Part shown: in pieces, positions 40,723 through 49,816 of the stretch
How positions within the stretch are numbered: the stretch's first letter is position 1
Layout of the letters: every line of letters begins with the position of its first letter
From: Deinococcus sp. QL22
GTDB lineage: Bacteria; Deinococcota; Deinococci; Deinococcales; Deinococcaceae
Direction of reading: 5' to 3'
Assembly (NCBI RefSeq): GCF_023370075.1
Contig: NZ_CP097156.1
Coordinates: 62,001-126,000 of the forward strand
DNA: 64,000 nucleotides
Notes under the pieces: model-generated
Database searches by the model: none
Seen by the model: the letters and a program-made list of their open reading frames with translations, nothing else
Told to the model about the DNA's origin: nothing
Program-made: the position numbers and the translations under genes

Positions 40723-41561
40723 GTGAGTTTGCTCCTGTCCTGCGCTGGCCTGGTGCCAAGTGGCGTATCGCCGAGTGGGTGTGCGGCCACCTGCCCGCCC
40801 ATGACTGCTACGTAGAGCCGTTCTTCGGCAGTGGCGCGGTCTTTTTCAATAAAGAGCCTTCCCGCGTAGAAGTTATCAACGACTTGGATCGCAACGTCGT
40901 GACTCTGTTCCGGGTGTTGCGCGAGCAAGGGGCTGCACTGGCAGGGATGCTTTCCGTCACGCCCTGGGCTGAGGGCGAGTACCGCGACGCGCACGCGAAG
41001 CTCCAGCAGCCTGACCTGACTGACCTCGAACGTGCCCGTTGCCTGATCGTGGCCAGTTGGCAGCAGATTGGCCGTAGACCTCTCACAGTGCGCAGCAATT
41101 GGCGGTTTCGGGACGTTGCGGGACAGTCTCCTGTCACGGCTTGGCAGATTCTGCCTGAGCGAGTACTGCAAGCTGCCGCCCGCCTGAAAGACGCGCAGAT
41201 CAGCGAGATGCCCGCCGTCAAGCTGATTGCCCAGACGCAAGGCAAAGACGTCCTGCTGTACGTCGATCCGCCCTACCTGAGCGAGATTCGCAGCAGTTCC
41301 CGCCTCTATGAACACGAAATGCGGGGCCGCGACCAGCATGACGAGCTGCTGGACGTTCTCCGCGCCCACCTCGGCCCAGTCGTGCTGAGCGCTTACGCCA
41401 ACGATTACTACAGTGCGGCGTTGCCCGGCTGGCAGACGGTGGCCACAGGAGCCCGCACCCAAACCAATGCCCAGCGGGCCGAAACGCTCTGGATCAATCC
41501 CGTCGCATGGCGGAGGCTGACGCACGCCTCGCCCATTCTGATTTTGGAGCGTGCGTTATGA
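40719..41561 (+). CDS. DNA adenine methylase (D12 class, Dam-like)
   Basis: 280 aa. AdoMet motif RWPGAKWRIAEW and VEPFFGSGAVFF (32-43) and the catalytic YVDPPYL (181-187) are intact, with the DLDRNVVTLFRVL segment expected in the family. It should methylate N6 of adenine, usually in GATC for Dam, protecting phage DNA from restriction or marking it for replication. Confidence 0.88.
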   Translation: MSEFAPVLRWPGAKWRIAEWVCGHLPAHDCYVEPFFGSGAVFFNKEPSRVEVINDLDRNVVTLFRVLREQGAALAGMLSVTPWAEGEYRDAHAKLQQPDLTDLERARCLIVASWQQIGRRPLTVRSNWRFRDVAGQSPVTAWQILPERVLQAAARLKDAQISEMPAVKLIAQTQGKDVLLYVDPPYLSEIRSSSRLYEHEMRGRDQHDELLDVLRAHLGPVVLSAYANDYYSAALPGWQTVATGARTQTNAQRAETLWINPVAWRRLTHASPILILERAL

Positions 41562-42343
41562 CGTCCAAACTCGCCCGTTCCTTCCAGCGCGACGCCGGAG
41601 CCGAGCAGTCCACCCGTGGTTTCCTGGGCGACCCACTGAAACTTCCGTTTGCCCGCATCCTCCAGGACGTCAAGCAGATTCGTGTGTCCGAGGCCTACCG
41701 CCGCATGGTGACCGCTGGAGCCTGCGCCCTGACCGGTGGGCAGCAGGAAGCTCTCTACCTGGACGCCATCAAGGGGCTGAGCGCCCATGACCTTGATGTG
41801 GTCGTGCGCTCGTTCCGGCAACTGGTGGTGGATATGGACGACCGGCCCTATATGGATTTGCTGGGGCCGCTGTACATGGAGATCAACCACAAATTAGACC
41901 GGGATTCGGGCGGCGAATTTTTTACTCCCTTTGCCCTCTCGTGCCTGCTGGCCCGCTTGCAGGTTTCCCCTGACGCCGCGCACATCTTCACGCCCGGTGA
42001 AGTCCTGAACTGCAATGAGCCCACCGCAGGCACGGGCGGCATGGTGCTCACCTTTGCTGAGGCGTTGGCCGATCAGGGCATCAATCCCTTGCACACCCGC
42101 TGGGTCGTGCAGGACATCTCCGACCGCTCCTGCTACGGCGCGTTCATCAACACCACCCTCTGGGGCATTCCGGCCACCGTCGTGTGCGGCAACACCCTGA
42201 AAGTGGAATGCCTGTGGAGCTGGCAGAACGTCTTCTGGCACGCGGCTTTGCCCTGGCCTAAGCCAGAGGAAACGCAGGCAGAGGACGTCCGCTTTGGGCA
42301 GGTCGTCACGGCCATGCGCGGCTTCTTAGCGGGTGTGGCATGA
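41558..42343 (+). CDS. N6-DNA methylase-like protein, catalytic motif not seen
   Basis: 261 aa. Resembles HsdM-type N6 methylases in GGEFFTPFALSCLLARL and the AdoMet motif NEPTAGTGGM (about 155-164), followed by RWVVQDISDRS. The (N/D)PP(Y/F) motif expected after GNTL is missing; the sequence reads VECLWSWQNVFWHAALPWP instead. It may bind AdoMet or DNA without methylating. It directly follows the Dam-like gene. Confidence 0.7.
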   Translation: MTSKLARSFQRDAGAEQSTRGFLGDPLKLPFARILQDVKQIRVSEAYRRMVTAGACALTGGQQEALYLDAIKGLSAHDLDVVVRSFRQLVVDMDDRPYMDLLGPLYMEINHKLDRDSGGEFFTPFALSCLLARLQVSPDAAHIFTPGEVLNCNEPTAGTGGMVLTFAEALADQGINPLHTRWVVQDISDRSCYGAFINTTLWGIPATVVCGNTLKVECLWSWQNVFWHAALPWPKPEETQAEDVRFGQVVTAMRGFLAGVA

Positions 42344-42822
42344 GCAGCCAAAAACCCCGCGCGGCGCAGCTGGCCGCTCCTTCCCTCTTCTCCTTCGACT
42401 TCCGGGAAGAGTCCATTCAAGTAGGGGACATCGTGCGCCAGTCTTGGCCGTGGATTCTGTGCGACCGGGGCAACCAGCTGATGCCCTTCTGGCAGGTGCA
42501 TGGCCGCTCAGGGGACGCTCAATTCCTCTGTCGGGCCGTGCCATTCACCACCGGATGCGGCGAGACGTGGTGGTTCAAGGAGCGCGACGTGGTTCGCACC
42601 GGGCGCAGTTGGCGGGTGCCGTCCCATCACGAGGTGCAGATGTGGTTTCAAGATTTGGGCACCACAGAGTTTGCCGCCCGCCTCAACAGCCGCCCGCCCG
42701 CGACCACCCACCCGGAAGAAGCGGAGCTGGTAATGCTGCTGGCCGGGCTGGGGCCGACGCGCATCCCTTACGGCGACCGCCACTTCTACGCCCTCTTCCC
42801 GAAAAAGCAGGCGGCGCGGTGA
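42340..42822 (+). CDS. Unknown protein
   Basis: 160 aa, Trp-rich and beta-like (VGDIVRQSWPWILCDRGNQL). Overlaps neighbours by 4 bases. Not recognised. Confidence 0.55.
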   Translation: MSSQKPRAAQLAAPSLFSFDFREESIQVGDIVRQSWPWILCDRGNQLMPFWQVHGRSGDAQFLCRAVPFTTGCGETWWFKERDVVRTGRSWRVPSHHEVQMWFQDLGTTEFAARLNSRPPATTHPEEAELVMLLAGLGPTRIPYGDRHFYALFPKKQAAR

Positions 42823-42962
42823 ATTGGTGGCTGTGGTTGGGTGGGGCCTACGTGACCCTGAACAGCGTGTCCTTGCTGTGCGCGGCCATGCTCAGCAGCC
42901 AGCTCAGCCGGGAAGAGGAAGCGGGCGAAGCACGGCGGGCGCACCTGGGGCGGCAGCCATGA
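42819..42962 (+). CDS. 47-aa membrane peptide
   Basis: GTG start in a GTGA overlap. MNWWLWLGGAYVTLNSVSLL forms one membrane segment, followed by a charged tail. Small phage membrane peptides may modulate host processes; no role is inferred. Confidence 0.5.
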   Translation: MNWWLWLGGAYVTLNSVSLLCAAMLSSQLSREEEAGEARRAHLGRQP

Positions 42963-43276
42963 CCGCTCCCCAGACTTGGCGCGTGACCGAACACGCCGTG
43001 GCGCAGGCCATGCAACGCTGGCACGTTTCTCCCTCCGAGGCAGCGGAAGCGGCCATTCACGAGGTGCTGCGGGACGGGCAATTGCAGTTCCGCAGCGAAG
43101 ACCAGTTCGAGATACGACTCGCCGTCACGCCAGATTCCATGCGGGTAGTGCGCTGCGTGGGCGGGGTGGTGGTCACAGCAGTGATGAGCCGTAGCCGGGG
43201 CGCAGAGAACCGCAGGCGCAAAGCGCAGCGCAAGCGCAAGAAGCGGGCAGAACAGGCCCCAGCGGTGCAGCCATGA
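42959..43276 (+). CDS. Unknown small protein with basic tail
   Basis: 105 aa from ATG 42959 in an ATGA overlap. The first 75 residues fold like a small alpha/beta domain (VTEHAVAQAMQRWHVSPSEA); the tail is Arg/Lys-rich. The fold may be an RNase-toxin-like or RNA-binding domain, but this is a guess. Confidence 0.5.
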   Translation: MTAPQTWRVTEHAVAQAMQRWHVSPSEAAEAAIHEVLRDGQLQFRSEDQFEIRLAVTPDSMRVVRCVGGVVVTAVMSRSRGAENRRRKAQRKRKKRAEQAPAVQP

Positions 43277-44385
43277 GCGCCACGAATGCTGCTCCCAGCC
43301 GTGTTCGGGGTGTGTACGGTGCAGACACCCGTGCCGTGTTGCTGGCCCTACGCGAGCCGGCCCGCGTTCCAGCGCTTATGGCCGAACTGGGCTGGACGAC
43401 GGCGCGGGTGTGGGACAACGTCAAAGGGCTGTACGGGCGCGGATTACTGGAACGGCCCGTGCGCGGCGTATACCGCATCACGCCCGCCGGAGAAGCCGCC
43501 CTCGCGCACCTGCCCCCGGTCAGCGGGTCGGTGACGCTGCGCAACGTGCACCGCGCTGCACCGCTCTCGACAGGCCGCCTGTGGTCAGCGGAGCGCGTGG
43601 CGTGGCTGAAGGCGCATTACGCCGCCCTCGGCCACCGCCGCGCTGCGGAGCTGCTGAACATGGAACCGAGCGCTGTGCACGCCAAGGCCCGCAAATTGGG
43701 CCTGGAAGCAGGCGATGTGGCGGGCTACGTGCGTCTCACCGACGTGGCGAATTTGGTGGAGCGGGACTACGTGATGCTCTGGAGCCGCGCCCAGCACGCC
43801 GGGGTGCTGACCTATCCCGTGGGCGTGAAAGGCCAGCAACGGCGAACGCACGCCCTCGTGCCTGATGCGTGGGTCGAGACCGTTCTCAGTGAGTGGCAGC
43901 CGCCCACGCCCGACGACGTGGCGCTCTGTGAGTTGCGGGCAGAACTGGGCCTGAGCCGCACCCACGCGCAGCGCCTGACGGCAAGCGTGGCCTACCTGCG
44001 CACCCCGGTCAAGGGTGGACAGGCCCGGCTCTACGTCAGCACCGAAGACGCCCTGCGCCTGCGCCAGTCGGTGCGGGAAGCGGCCAAAACGCCCCGTGCC
44101 CCGGTGGTGGGCCGGGCAGGCATCCTCCAAGCCATCGAGGCCGGGGGTGAGGCGGGCCGCAGCGAGCGCGAACTGTTTGAAGCCCTGCCCTGCTCCCGCG
44201 CCGCCGTGCGGATTCACGTGCTGGCGCTGCGGGGAGCCGGAACCATCCAGATGTGCCGCACCGGAACCACCCTCGACCCGTTCGTGTACCGCGCAGCCCG
44301 CTTCGTCCACGCGCCGGAGCCGCCGCAGCGTGTCATCACCATTTCCGGACGGCCCCGCAAAGTGCTTGCTCACGCCGCCGATTAG
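43273..44385 (+). CDS. Multi-HTH DNA-binding protein
   Basis: 370 aa. At least three DNA-binding modules: a winged helix at about 18-75 (VLLALREPARVPALMAELGW, GRGLLERPVRGVYRITPAG), a SANT-like segment at about 100-145 (LWSAERVAWLKAHYAALGHR), and a C-terminal winged helix at about 285-345 (GILQAIEAGGEAGRSERELF). Probably a regulator or genome-binding protein. Related in style to the 44499 and 56286 genes. Confidence 0.65.
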   Translation: MSATNAAPSRVRGVYGADTRAVLLALREPARVPALMAELGWTTARVWDNVKGLYGRGLLERPVRGVYRITPAGEAALAHLPPVSGSVTLRNVHRAAPLSTGRLWSAERVAWLKAHYAALGHRRAAELLNMEPSAVHAKARKLGLEAGDVAGYVRLTDVANLVERDYVMLWSRAQHAGVLTYPVGVKGQQRRTHALVPDAWVETVLSEWQPPTPDDVALCELRAELGLSRTHAQRLTASVAYLRTPVKGGQARLYVSTEDALRLRQSVREAAKTPRAPVVGRAGILQAIEAGGEAGRSERELFEALPCSRAAVRIHVLALRGAGTIQMCRTGTTLDPFVYRAARFVHAPEPPQRVITISGRPRKVLAHAAD

Positions 44386-44464
44386 CCCCTCTCTCATAAA
44401 ACTTCCCCGTGCGGCCTCGCCCGTTCACTCCGTCCAGGCCGCACAAAACCTCCCTTTCCTCTTC

Positions 44465-44484
44465 CAGTCTTTTCGAAAAGACTA
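44465..44484. repeat. Palindrome, copy 2
   Basis: CAGTCTTTTCGAAAAGACTA; the 18-bp core 44466-44483 is a perfect palindrome and identical to that at 14802-14819. It ends 14 bases before the next start codon, with CGGAGA in between. Confidence 0.75.
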
Positions 44485-44498
44485 GCCCGGAGACTCCC

Positions 44499-46295
44499 AT
44501 GTCCAACACCACACTGCTCACCCTGTCGGCCCGAATTGCCGAGCTGGAACGCACCGCCCGAAGCGGCCATGAGGCGCAGGAAACCCTGACCCAGCTCTAT
44601 CAAAAACAGAATCAGGTCGCTGCGGCTATCGAGGCAACGCAGGACATCATCTACGCCGGAGAGGATGCCGAGGCGACACTGAAGCGTCTCTCCGCCGTGC
44701 TCAATGGCGGAACGCCCGCAGAGGCCCAAAGTGCTGCCACCCCTGCTGTTGCAGAGGTTGCCGTGCAGGAGGCAGATGCGCAGTCTCCGCTCGTCGAACC
44801 TGATTCCACGCCAGGCCTGCAAGTCGGGAAGGTGCTGGTGGTGGGAAGTGAAGCCGCTGGGCCTCCCGAAGGTACTCCCCAAGAACCGGCACCAGCGGTC
44901 CCCGCTCGCAAACCTCCTGAAATGACTCAGGCAGAACGGCAAACGACCTTGCTGGCCGATCTCGCCGCCCATCCCGATTCCAGCAACCGTGAGGTCAAGA
45001 ATCGGCTGGGGTGGAGCGACTCCACGACCGCCAAGTGGATCACCCGCCTGACCACGCAGGGATACCTGACCGTGGACTCTACGGATTGGCCCTACCGCTA
45101 CCGCCTCAGCGAGCAGACCCAGTGCGACTTTGGGGTGCTGGTTGAAGCTGAAGTGCTGCCTCCGGTGGTTGCAGAGGTCGAGTCAGCGCCGGTGGAGACG
45201 GAAGCTCAGGCCGAGGCTGAACAAAGCGAGGCTGAGCCCACGTCCGAGCCTGCCCCCCAGCCCAGCAGCCTGCAAACTCAACTGGTGGCGTGGGTCAGTG
45301 AGCATGGCCCGCACCGCGCCAAAGATGTGGCCGCCGCATTCAACTTGTATCCCGGCCCCTGCGCCGTCCAACTCAATGCCCTGGTCAGAGAAGGCCTCCT
45401 GATGACGTTCCCTGGAACCTCGCCCGTGATCTACGCCCTACCCGGAACGCCGCTGCCCGTACCGCCGATTGAAGCGCAGGCCCCCAAGACGCCAGAACCT
45501 GCCGCCCGCTCCGTGCCCTTGCCCAGCGACCGCACGCACCGCGCGTTGCTGTTGCTCGATTTGCATGGCCCGCAGAGTCACCGAGGCTTACACGGGTACA
45601 TGGACGTGGACTTCTCGATTACGACGCTACAGCGGTTGCTGACGGCCCTGGAAGAGGAAGGACTGGTGGAGATGACACCCAGCCAGACCGTTACCACCGT
45701 CTCACTGACCCCATTGGGGCGGGCTCGTCTGGCCGCCTACGCGTCCGGGGAAATCAAGCCCGCTCTGCCCCCGAAGCCCGGTAAGAAGGCTCAGGTGGTG
45801 GAGCAGGTCACCTCGTTTCGCTCGACACCCAGCCAGGAAGATCTGAATATCACCATGCGGGCCAATGCCGCGCTCGTTTTGGGCGTGCTGGAGGCAGGGC
45901 AGGCGTATGTCGAAACCGACCTGGTCAAGGCGACGGGACTGGCCCTCTCTCACCTGCGCATGGCTCTGGGCAACCTGCAGGCGACCGGAGAAGTGCAGCG
46001 GCTGGACGGGGTGGGCACGCGGGCGATGTACCGCCTGGAACAGCTCGACCTGCCGGAACCGGAGGGCGACACCCTGACGCCGGAAGGGGAACGGGTGGCG
46101 GCGCACCTGGCGCACGTCACGGCCCGCAGCGCGTCTGACACCGCCACCAATATCGCTACAGGCCTGCGCCTGCCCCGTGTTGAGGTGGATCAGGCCCTCG
46201 CTGTCCTGAACGCACAGGGGCGACTGGCCTACACGCGCATTGCGAACCTCGTGACGTACACCCTGCGCAACGCGGCAGCAGAGGCGGCGGCATGA
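44499..46295 (+). CDS. Large multi-winged-helix protein
   Basis: 598 aa from ATG 44499, preceded by GGAGACTCCC. N-terminal coiled coil (residues 1-65), then winged-helix modules separated by Pro/Glu/Ala linkers: about 145-205 (LLADLAAHPDSSNREVKNRL), 285-340, 370-430 (LLLLDLHGPQSHRGLHGYM), 480-540 and 550-598. Repeated wHTH arrays suggest binding of extended DNA. A palindromic site just upstream may autoregulate it. Confidence 0.65.
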   Translation: MSNTTLLTLSARIAELERTARSGHEAQETLTQLYQKQNQVAAAIEATQDIIYAGEDAEATLKRLSAVLNGGTPAEAQSAATPAVAEVAVQEADAQSPLVEPDSTPGLQVGKVLVVGSEAAGPPEGTPQEPAPAVPARKPPEMTQAERQTTLLADLAAHPDSSNREVKNRLGWSDSTTAKWITRLTTQGYLTVDSTDWPYRYRLSEQTQCDFGVLVEAEVLPPVVAEVESAPVETEAQAEAEQSEAEPTSEPAPQPSSLQTQLVAWVSEHGPHRAKDVAAAFNLYPGPCAVQLNALVREGLLMTFPGTSPVIYALPGTPLPVPPIEAQAPKTPEPAARSVPLPSDRTHRALLLLDLHGPQSHRGLHGYMDVDFSITTLQRLLTALEEEGLVEMTPSQTVTTVSLTPLGRARLAAYASGEIKPALPPKPGKKAQVVEQVTSFRSTPSQEDLNITMRANAALVLGVLEAGQAYVETDLVKATGLALSHLRMALGNLQATGEVQRLDGVGTRAMYRLEQLDLPEPEGDTLTPEGERVAAHLAHVTARSASDTATNIATGLRLPRVEVDQALAVLNAQGRLAYTRIANLVTYTLRNAAAEAAA

Positions 46296-47299
46296 CGACC
46301 AGCACCCTGATCGACACCGCCTCACTGGCTGAATTCCGCGCCCAGCAGCAGACCCCCAAGCCCCGCAAGATGGCGCTCTCGGACAGCCGTGCCCGCCGTC
46401 TCTCCTCGGACGAGTGGCGCGGGGCGTATGGCGACACGCTCAAAAAAGTGCTCCGGGAGCAATTGGATGAGGCGGTCACCCGTCCAACCGATCTGGGCCG
46501 CGCCGTGGCCGCCGACCTCGTTCAGCGTTCACTGGATTTGGCCGCGTTCGGAATCGACGCCTTTGCCGGATCGACCTTTGATGCCCGCCGTGCGCTGAGA
46601 GACCGGAGCGATGTCGTGCTGCAAGGCATTTTGAATCAGATGTTGGCGACGGTGAAAAGCGTCACCGAAGAGGCGGAAGTGGCCCTGCGCGAGCAGGCGG
46701 AGGAGAAGGCGAATGCGCTGCTGGCCGAGGCAAAAGCCGCCTTTGAGCAGGAACGCGATATGGCCACCGCTGGTGCAGACGAGGTGCAGCGCGAACTCTC
46801 CGAATACCGCCGCGCTGCTGAGGCCGCCTCCGCCCAGTTGGTGCGCGAGCGGGAAGCTTCTGCCCGTGAGGTGGCCGACCTGAAAGCCGCGCACGCCGCC
46901 AACGTGACCGGGCTTCAGCAGCAACTCACCCGCGCTGCCCGGATCGCCGCCGATCAGGAACGCAGCTGGAACGAACAGCGCCGCCAGCTGCTGGCCGATC
47001 AGGCCGCCGCACAGACCACCATTGCCCACCTCAACAGCGAGTGTGAGCGGCTGGAAGCCTCGCACGTCCCTCAACCCAAGGTGGTTACCCGCATGCCGAA
47101 CCCTGATCTGCCCCAGAACGCGTTGGAAGAAGCCTCGCTCACGAATTACCTGCGTGACACTTTGAACGATCCGAAAATCAAGTTGGGTGCAGTGGTCATC
47201 AGTGACGAACAACTCTCCGGCTGGCGGGCAACGTACCCGACGAAAGAGAGTCAGCTCAAGCAAGTGCGGGCCGTGGTGTTCAAGGGACGAGCAGCGTGA
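46292..47299 (+). CDS. Coiled-coil protein
   Basis: 335 aa. Residues about 120-260 are a long coiled coil (EEAEVALREQAEEKANALLA and following Glu/Ala/Arg heptads). The N-terminus is basic (SDSRARRLSSDEWRGAYGD) and the C-terminus alpha/beta. Overlaps the multi-wHTH gene by 4 bases, so the products may work together, for example in DNA organisation. Confidence 0.6.
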   Translation: MTTSTLIDTASLAEFRAQQQTPKPRKMALSDSRARRLSSDEWRGAYGDTLKKVLREQLDEAVTRPTDLGRAVAADLVQRSLDLAAFGIDAFAGSTFDARRALRDRSDVVLQGILNQMLATVKSVTEEAEVALREQAEEKANALLAEAKAAFEQERDMATAGADEVQRELSEYRRAAEAASAQLVREREASAREVADLKAAHAANVTGLQQQLTRAARIAADQERSWNEQRRQLLADQAAAQTTIAHLNSECERLEASHVPQPKVVTRMPNPDLPQNALEEASLTNYLRDTLNDPKIKLGAVVISDEQLSGWRATYPTKESQLKQVRAVVFKGRAA

Positions 47300-47766
47300 A
47301 TCCCCCGACTGTGTCGCACAGCCCTATCGCAGACCGCGCCAAAGCCATGCTAGGAGACCGTCGGCTGAACCGAGTCGTCGATTCCCGCTTGGAAGCAGGC
47401 GTGGCCACCTACGGCCAGCCCATCGATGCGTGGTCAGGCAGCAAGCGCCGGGCCGCCGTGATGCGGTTGCAGGAGCTGCTGGACGCCATCAATTACGCGC
47501 TGTTCGAGGGCGACACGATGGCAGCACAGGCCGACGCCGCGCAGGTTCGGCGCATTCTGCTGCGCTACCCGGATTTGGCGGTGGAAGAGATGGTGGCACG
47601 GGAGCCAGAAGTGGAGGCGGGGCCAACGGAGGCCGAACAGCTGCGCAAGATTATGGATGACGCCATGAACCTGTGGCGCGAGATTGGGAATCCGATGCTG
47701 TTGGCTGCGGCAAAAGAGTTGCAACAAGGACTTGATGGCCTCAAGCCCGCAGAGGCCCGCCCATGA
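47296..47766 (+). CDS. Possible MazG-like nucleotide pyrophosphohydrolase
   Basis: 156 aa, GTG start. DSRLEAGVATYGQPIDAWSG and RLQELLDAINYALFEGD resemble the all-alpha NTP pyrophosphohydrolases common in phages, in which conserved Glu and Asp bind metal. The C-terminus is a further helical part. The match is partial; a role in nucleotide clean-up or in ppGpp/dNTP control is only inferred. Confidence 0.45.
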   Translation: MNPPTVSHSPIADRAKAMLGDRRLNRVVDSRLEAGVATYGQPIDAWSGSKRRAAVMRLQELLDAINYALFEGDTMAAQADAAQVRRILLRYPDLAVEEMVAREPEVEAGPTEAEQLRKIMDDAMNLWREIGNPMLLAAAKELQQGLDGLKPAEARP

Positions 47767-48143
47767 ACCGCAAGCAGCGCCGGGCTTCTGGGACGCCCAG
47801 TTACGTGCCCGGCCCCCCGTCCGGTGAGGCCCGTGATCTCCGGATCGTATATGGGGCAGGCTGCACCTACTGGGGCGACATCTACAGCATTCAGACGCTG
47901 CCGTTGGGCGGCCACCGGATGCCTGCCTGCCCCCATTGCCGCGGCATGCTGTATGAGCAGGAGAGCGAAGCCGCGTGGATGGAGCGCGTGACCGCTTTCG
48001 CAGAGCAAACGAACGATTCCCAATACGTGGCGTTCATGCGCTGGAACAAGGGCCGCGCGTGTCTGAGCTTGCGTCCAGAGCAAGGCGGCGATACTGCCTT
48101 TGAACGTCTGCGGGCGCAGTTTGATGCCGAGGCCCGCTCGTGA
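47763..48143 (+). CDS. Unknown protein with a possible zinc site
   Basis: 126 aa. Basic start (MNRKQRRASG), then CTYWGDIYSIQ and PACPHCRGMLYE, the latter a CxxC pair. Aromatic C-terminus. Overlaps both neighbours. Confidence 0.55.
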   Translation: MNRKQRRASGTPSYVPGPPSGEARDLRIVYGAGCTYWGDIYSIQTLPLGGHRMPACPHCRGMLYEQESEAAWMERVTAFAEQTNDSQYVAFMRWNKGRACLSLRPEQGGDTAFERLRAQFDAEARS

Positions 48144-48943
48144 GCCGCCCCAGCGCCTATTTAGCTGGCCCGATTGCCGGTTGCTCCTACGCTGGGGCCA
48201 CCGACTGGCGCCTGGCTGCCCAGTCTGACCTGGCGCGGCTGGGCATCACGGCCTACTCGCCCCTGCGCTGCAAAACCCACCTCAGCGGCGTGGCGGTGCT
48301 CGACAGCGGCCACAACCCAGAGCATCCCCTGTGCTCCCCGCAGGCCATCTTTGCCCGCGACCGCTTTGACGTCGAGCGCGTGGACGCCCTGTTCGTCAAC
48401 CTGCTGGGAGCCACCCACGTCAGTATCGGCACGGTCATGGAGATCGCGTGGGCGCACGTCTGGCGCAAGCCCGTTGTCGTGGTCATGGAGCCGAGCGGCA
48501 ACGTGCACGACGGACACGCCATGTTGATGCAGTGCTGGGGCTTCCGCGCCGAAACCGTGGAGACAGGCCTGGAGTTGTTGGCCGCCATCTTGTTGCCGGA
48601 TGCCCAGCGAGAATCTGAGCCGATTGAACCAGCTCCAGCTTTGCCCGAACTCGTGGAACCTGCCCAGCGGTATGCCGAGCGCAACGGCGTCATGCTGCCC
48701 GTTTTGGTCGTGACCCCGCAGGAATTCAAGGCCTTGCTGGAGTACAGCCACACGATCCCTACTGGGAAGGTCATCGGCAAGCGGTGGAAGGCCTATCAGC
48801 GGAAGTACAAAAACGATCCCGCAGAGGTAGCCGACCTCAACAATTGGGCCATTGGCGAGTACACCCGTGAGTCGGAGACCCATCCCGGCATGATCGACAT
48901 GACCTGGTACGCGCCGGAATATTCCGCCGAGGCCAGCGCATGA
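48140..48943 (+). CDS. Nucleoside 2-deoxyribosyltransferase-like protein
   Basis: 267 aa, GTG start. Residues 1-150 carry the family signature: AYLAGPIAG at the start, FARDRFDVERVDALFVNL, SIGTVMEIAWAH with the probable nucleophile Glu, and KPVVVVMEP. Residues 165-267 are an extra domain of unknown kind (VTPQEFKALLEYSH). It may exchange or hydrolyse bases of nucleosides, supporting DNA modification, or disarm a nucleotide-based defence. Confidence 0.7.
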   Translation: MSRPSAYLAGPIAGCSYAGATDWRLAAQSDLARLGITAYSPLRCKTHLSGVAVLDSGHNPEHPLCSPQAIFARDRFDVERVDALFVNLLGATHVSIGTVMEIAWAHVWRKPVVVVMEPSGNVHDGHAMLMQCWGFRAETVETGLELLAAILLPDAQRESEPIEPAPALPELVEPAQRYAERNGVMLPVLVVTPQEFKALLEYSHTIPTGKVIGKRWKAYQRKYKNDPAEVADLNNWAIGEYTRESETHPGMIDMTWYAPEYSAEASA

Positions 48944-49125
48944 CCATACAAACGGTGGAGTTGAATCGGCCTGACGATAGCAAGACGGTCACACGGCAGT
49001 GCGGCAAATGCGAAGTGACTTGGACAGGCACAGACCAGCACTTTGCGCTTGAAGGCTGGGGCCTGTTGCGCCGCCGCCTACTTTGCCCTCTCTGCCTGCC
49101 CAAGAAATATAGGAGCAACAGATGA
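48940..49125 (+). CDS. Small zinc-ribbon protein
   Basis: 61 aa. RQCGKCEVTWTG and RRLLCPLCLPKKYR give two CxxC pairs. Overlaps neighbours by 4 bases. Confidence 0.6.
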   Translation: MTIQTVELNRPDDSKTVTRQCGKCEVTWTGTDQHFALEGWGLLRRRLLCPLCLPKKYRSNR

Positions 49126-49499
49126 CTGACCCAACGCTGAGCACAGAGCAGATTCAGGCCCTGCTGGACAAATCCAGGGGTAGCCACTGGTACTTCCAGC
49201 TGGGCTGGGGCATCCAGTATTCGAACGAGGGTGGTCTGGGCCTGTTGGTTCCCGATGGGCATGAGGGCGCGGCCACAGTTGCGGAGATGGATTTAATGGC
49301 GGCCTCGCAGCAGATTGCCCGCCAGTACGTTGCCGTCGTGCCTGAGCGTGACGCCCTGCGGGCCGCGTTGACTGAGCTGGTCGAACTCAAGACCCTGAAA
49401 GACCGTCTAGGGCATGGCGATTTCTTGGAGTACCAGAACCGCAAACCCACTGCGTGGGCGCGGGCACAAGCTCTGGTGGGGCTAGGGAGCGAAGGGTGA
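49122..49499 (+). CDS. Unknown protein
   Basis: 125 aa. Beta-rich N-terminal half (WYFQLGWGIQYSNEGGLGLL), helical C-terminal half (RDALRAALTELVELKTLKDR). Similar modular style recurs in the next genes. Not recognised. Confidence 0.55.
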   Translation: MTDPTLSTEQIQALLDKSRGSHWYFQLGWGIQYSNEGGLGLLVPDGHEGAATVAEMDLMAASQQIARQYVAVVPERDALRAALTELVELKTLKDRLGHGDFLEYQNRKPTAWARAQALVGLGSEG

Positions 49500-49816
49500 G
49501 CGACCGTCAGAACGTCACCGACAGAGAGACTGCACAAGTCCTAAATGAAACTCAGCAGGATTCTGTGCGCTGGATGGGTACGGAGCAGGTTGTATGCGTC
49601 GTTAAATCCCTGCAAGCGGAGCGAGACCAGGCGCAGGCGGAAGTACTGAGGCTGCGAGAAGCCGTACAGGCTGCCATTCAATGCGAACAGGATGTTCTAG
49701 ACGTGTATGGACGCTCTGCACCCCTACAGCTGTTGGATTTAGCCGTTGCAGACCTAAAGCGCGACAGCTTACCGAAACTTAGAGCCGCTCTCGCCCCCGC
49801 TGAGGCCCGCTCGTGA
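49496..49816 (+). CDS. Coiled-coil small protein
   Basis: 106 aa, GTG start in a GTGA overlap. Residues 35-65 are coiled coil (SLQAERDQAQAEVLRLREAV). Ends APAEARS, a tail shared in style with 47296 (PAEARP), suggesting shuffled or duplicated gene ends. Confidence 0.55.
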   Translation: MSDRQNVTDRETAQVLNETQQDSVRWMGTEQVVCVVKSLQAERDQAQAEVLRLREAVQAAIQCEQDVLDVYGRSAPLQLLDLAVADLKRDSLPKLRAALAPAEARS

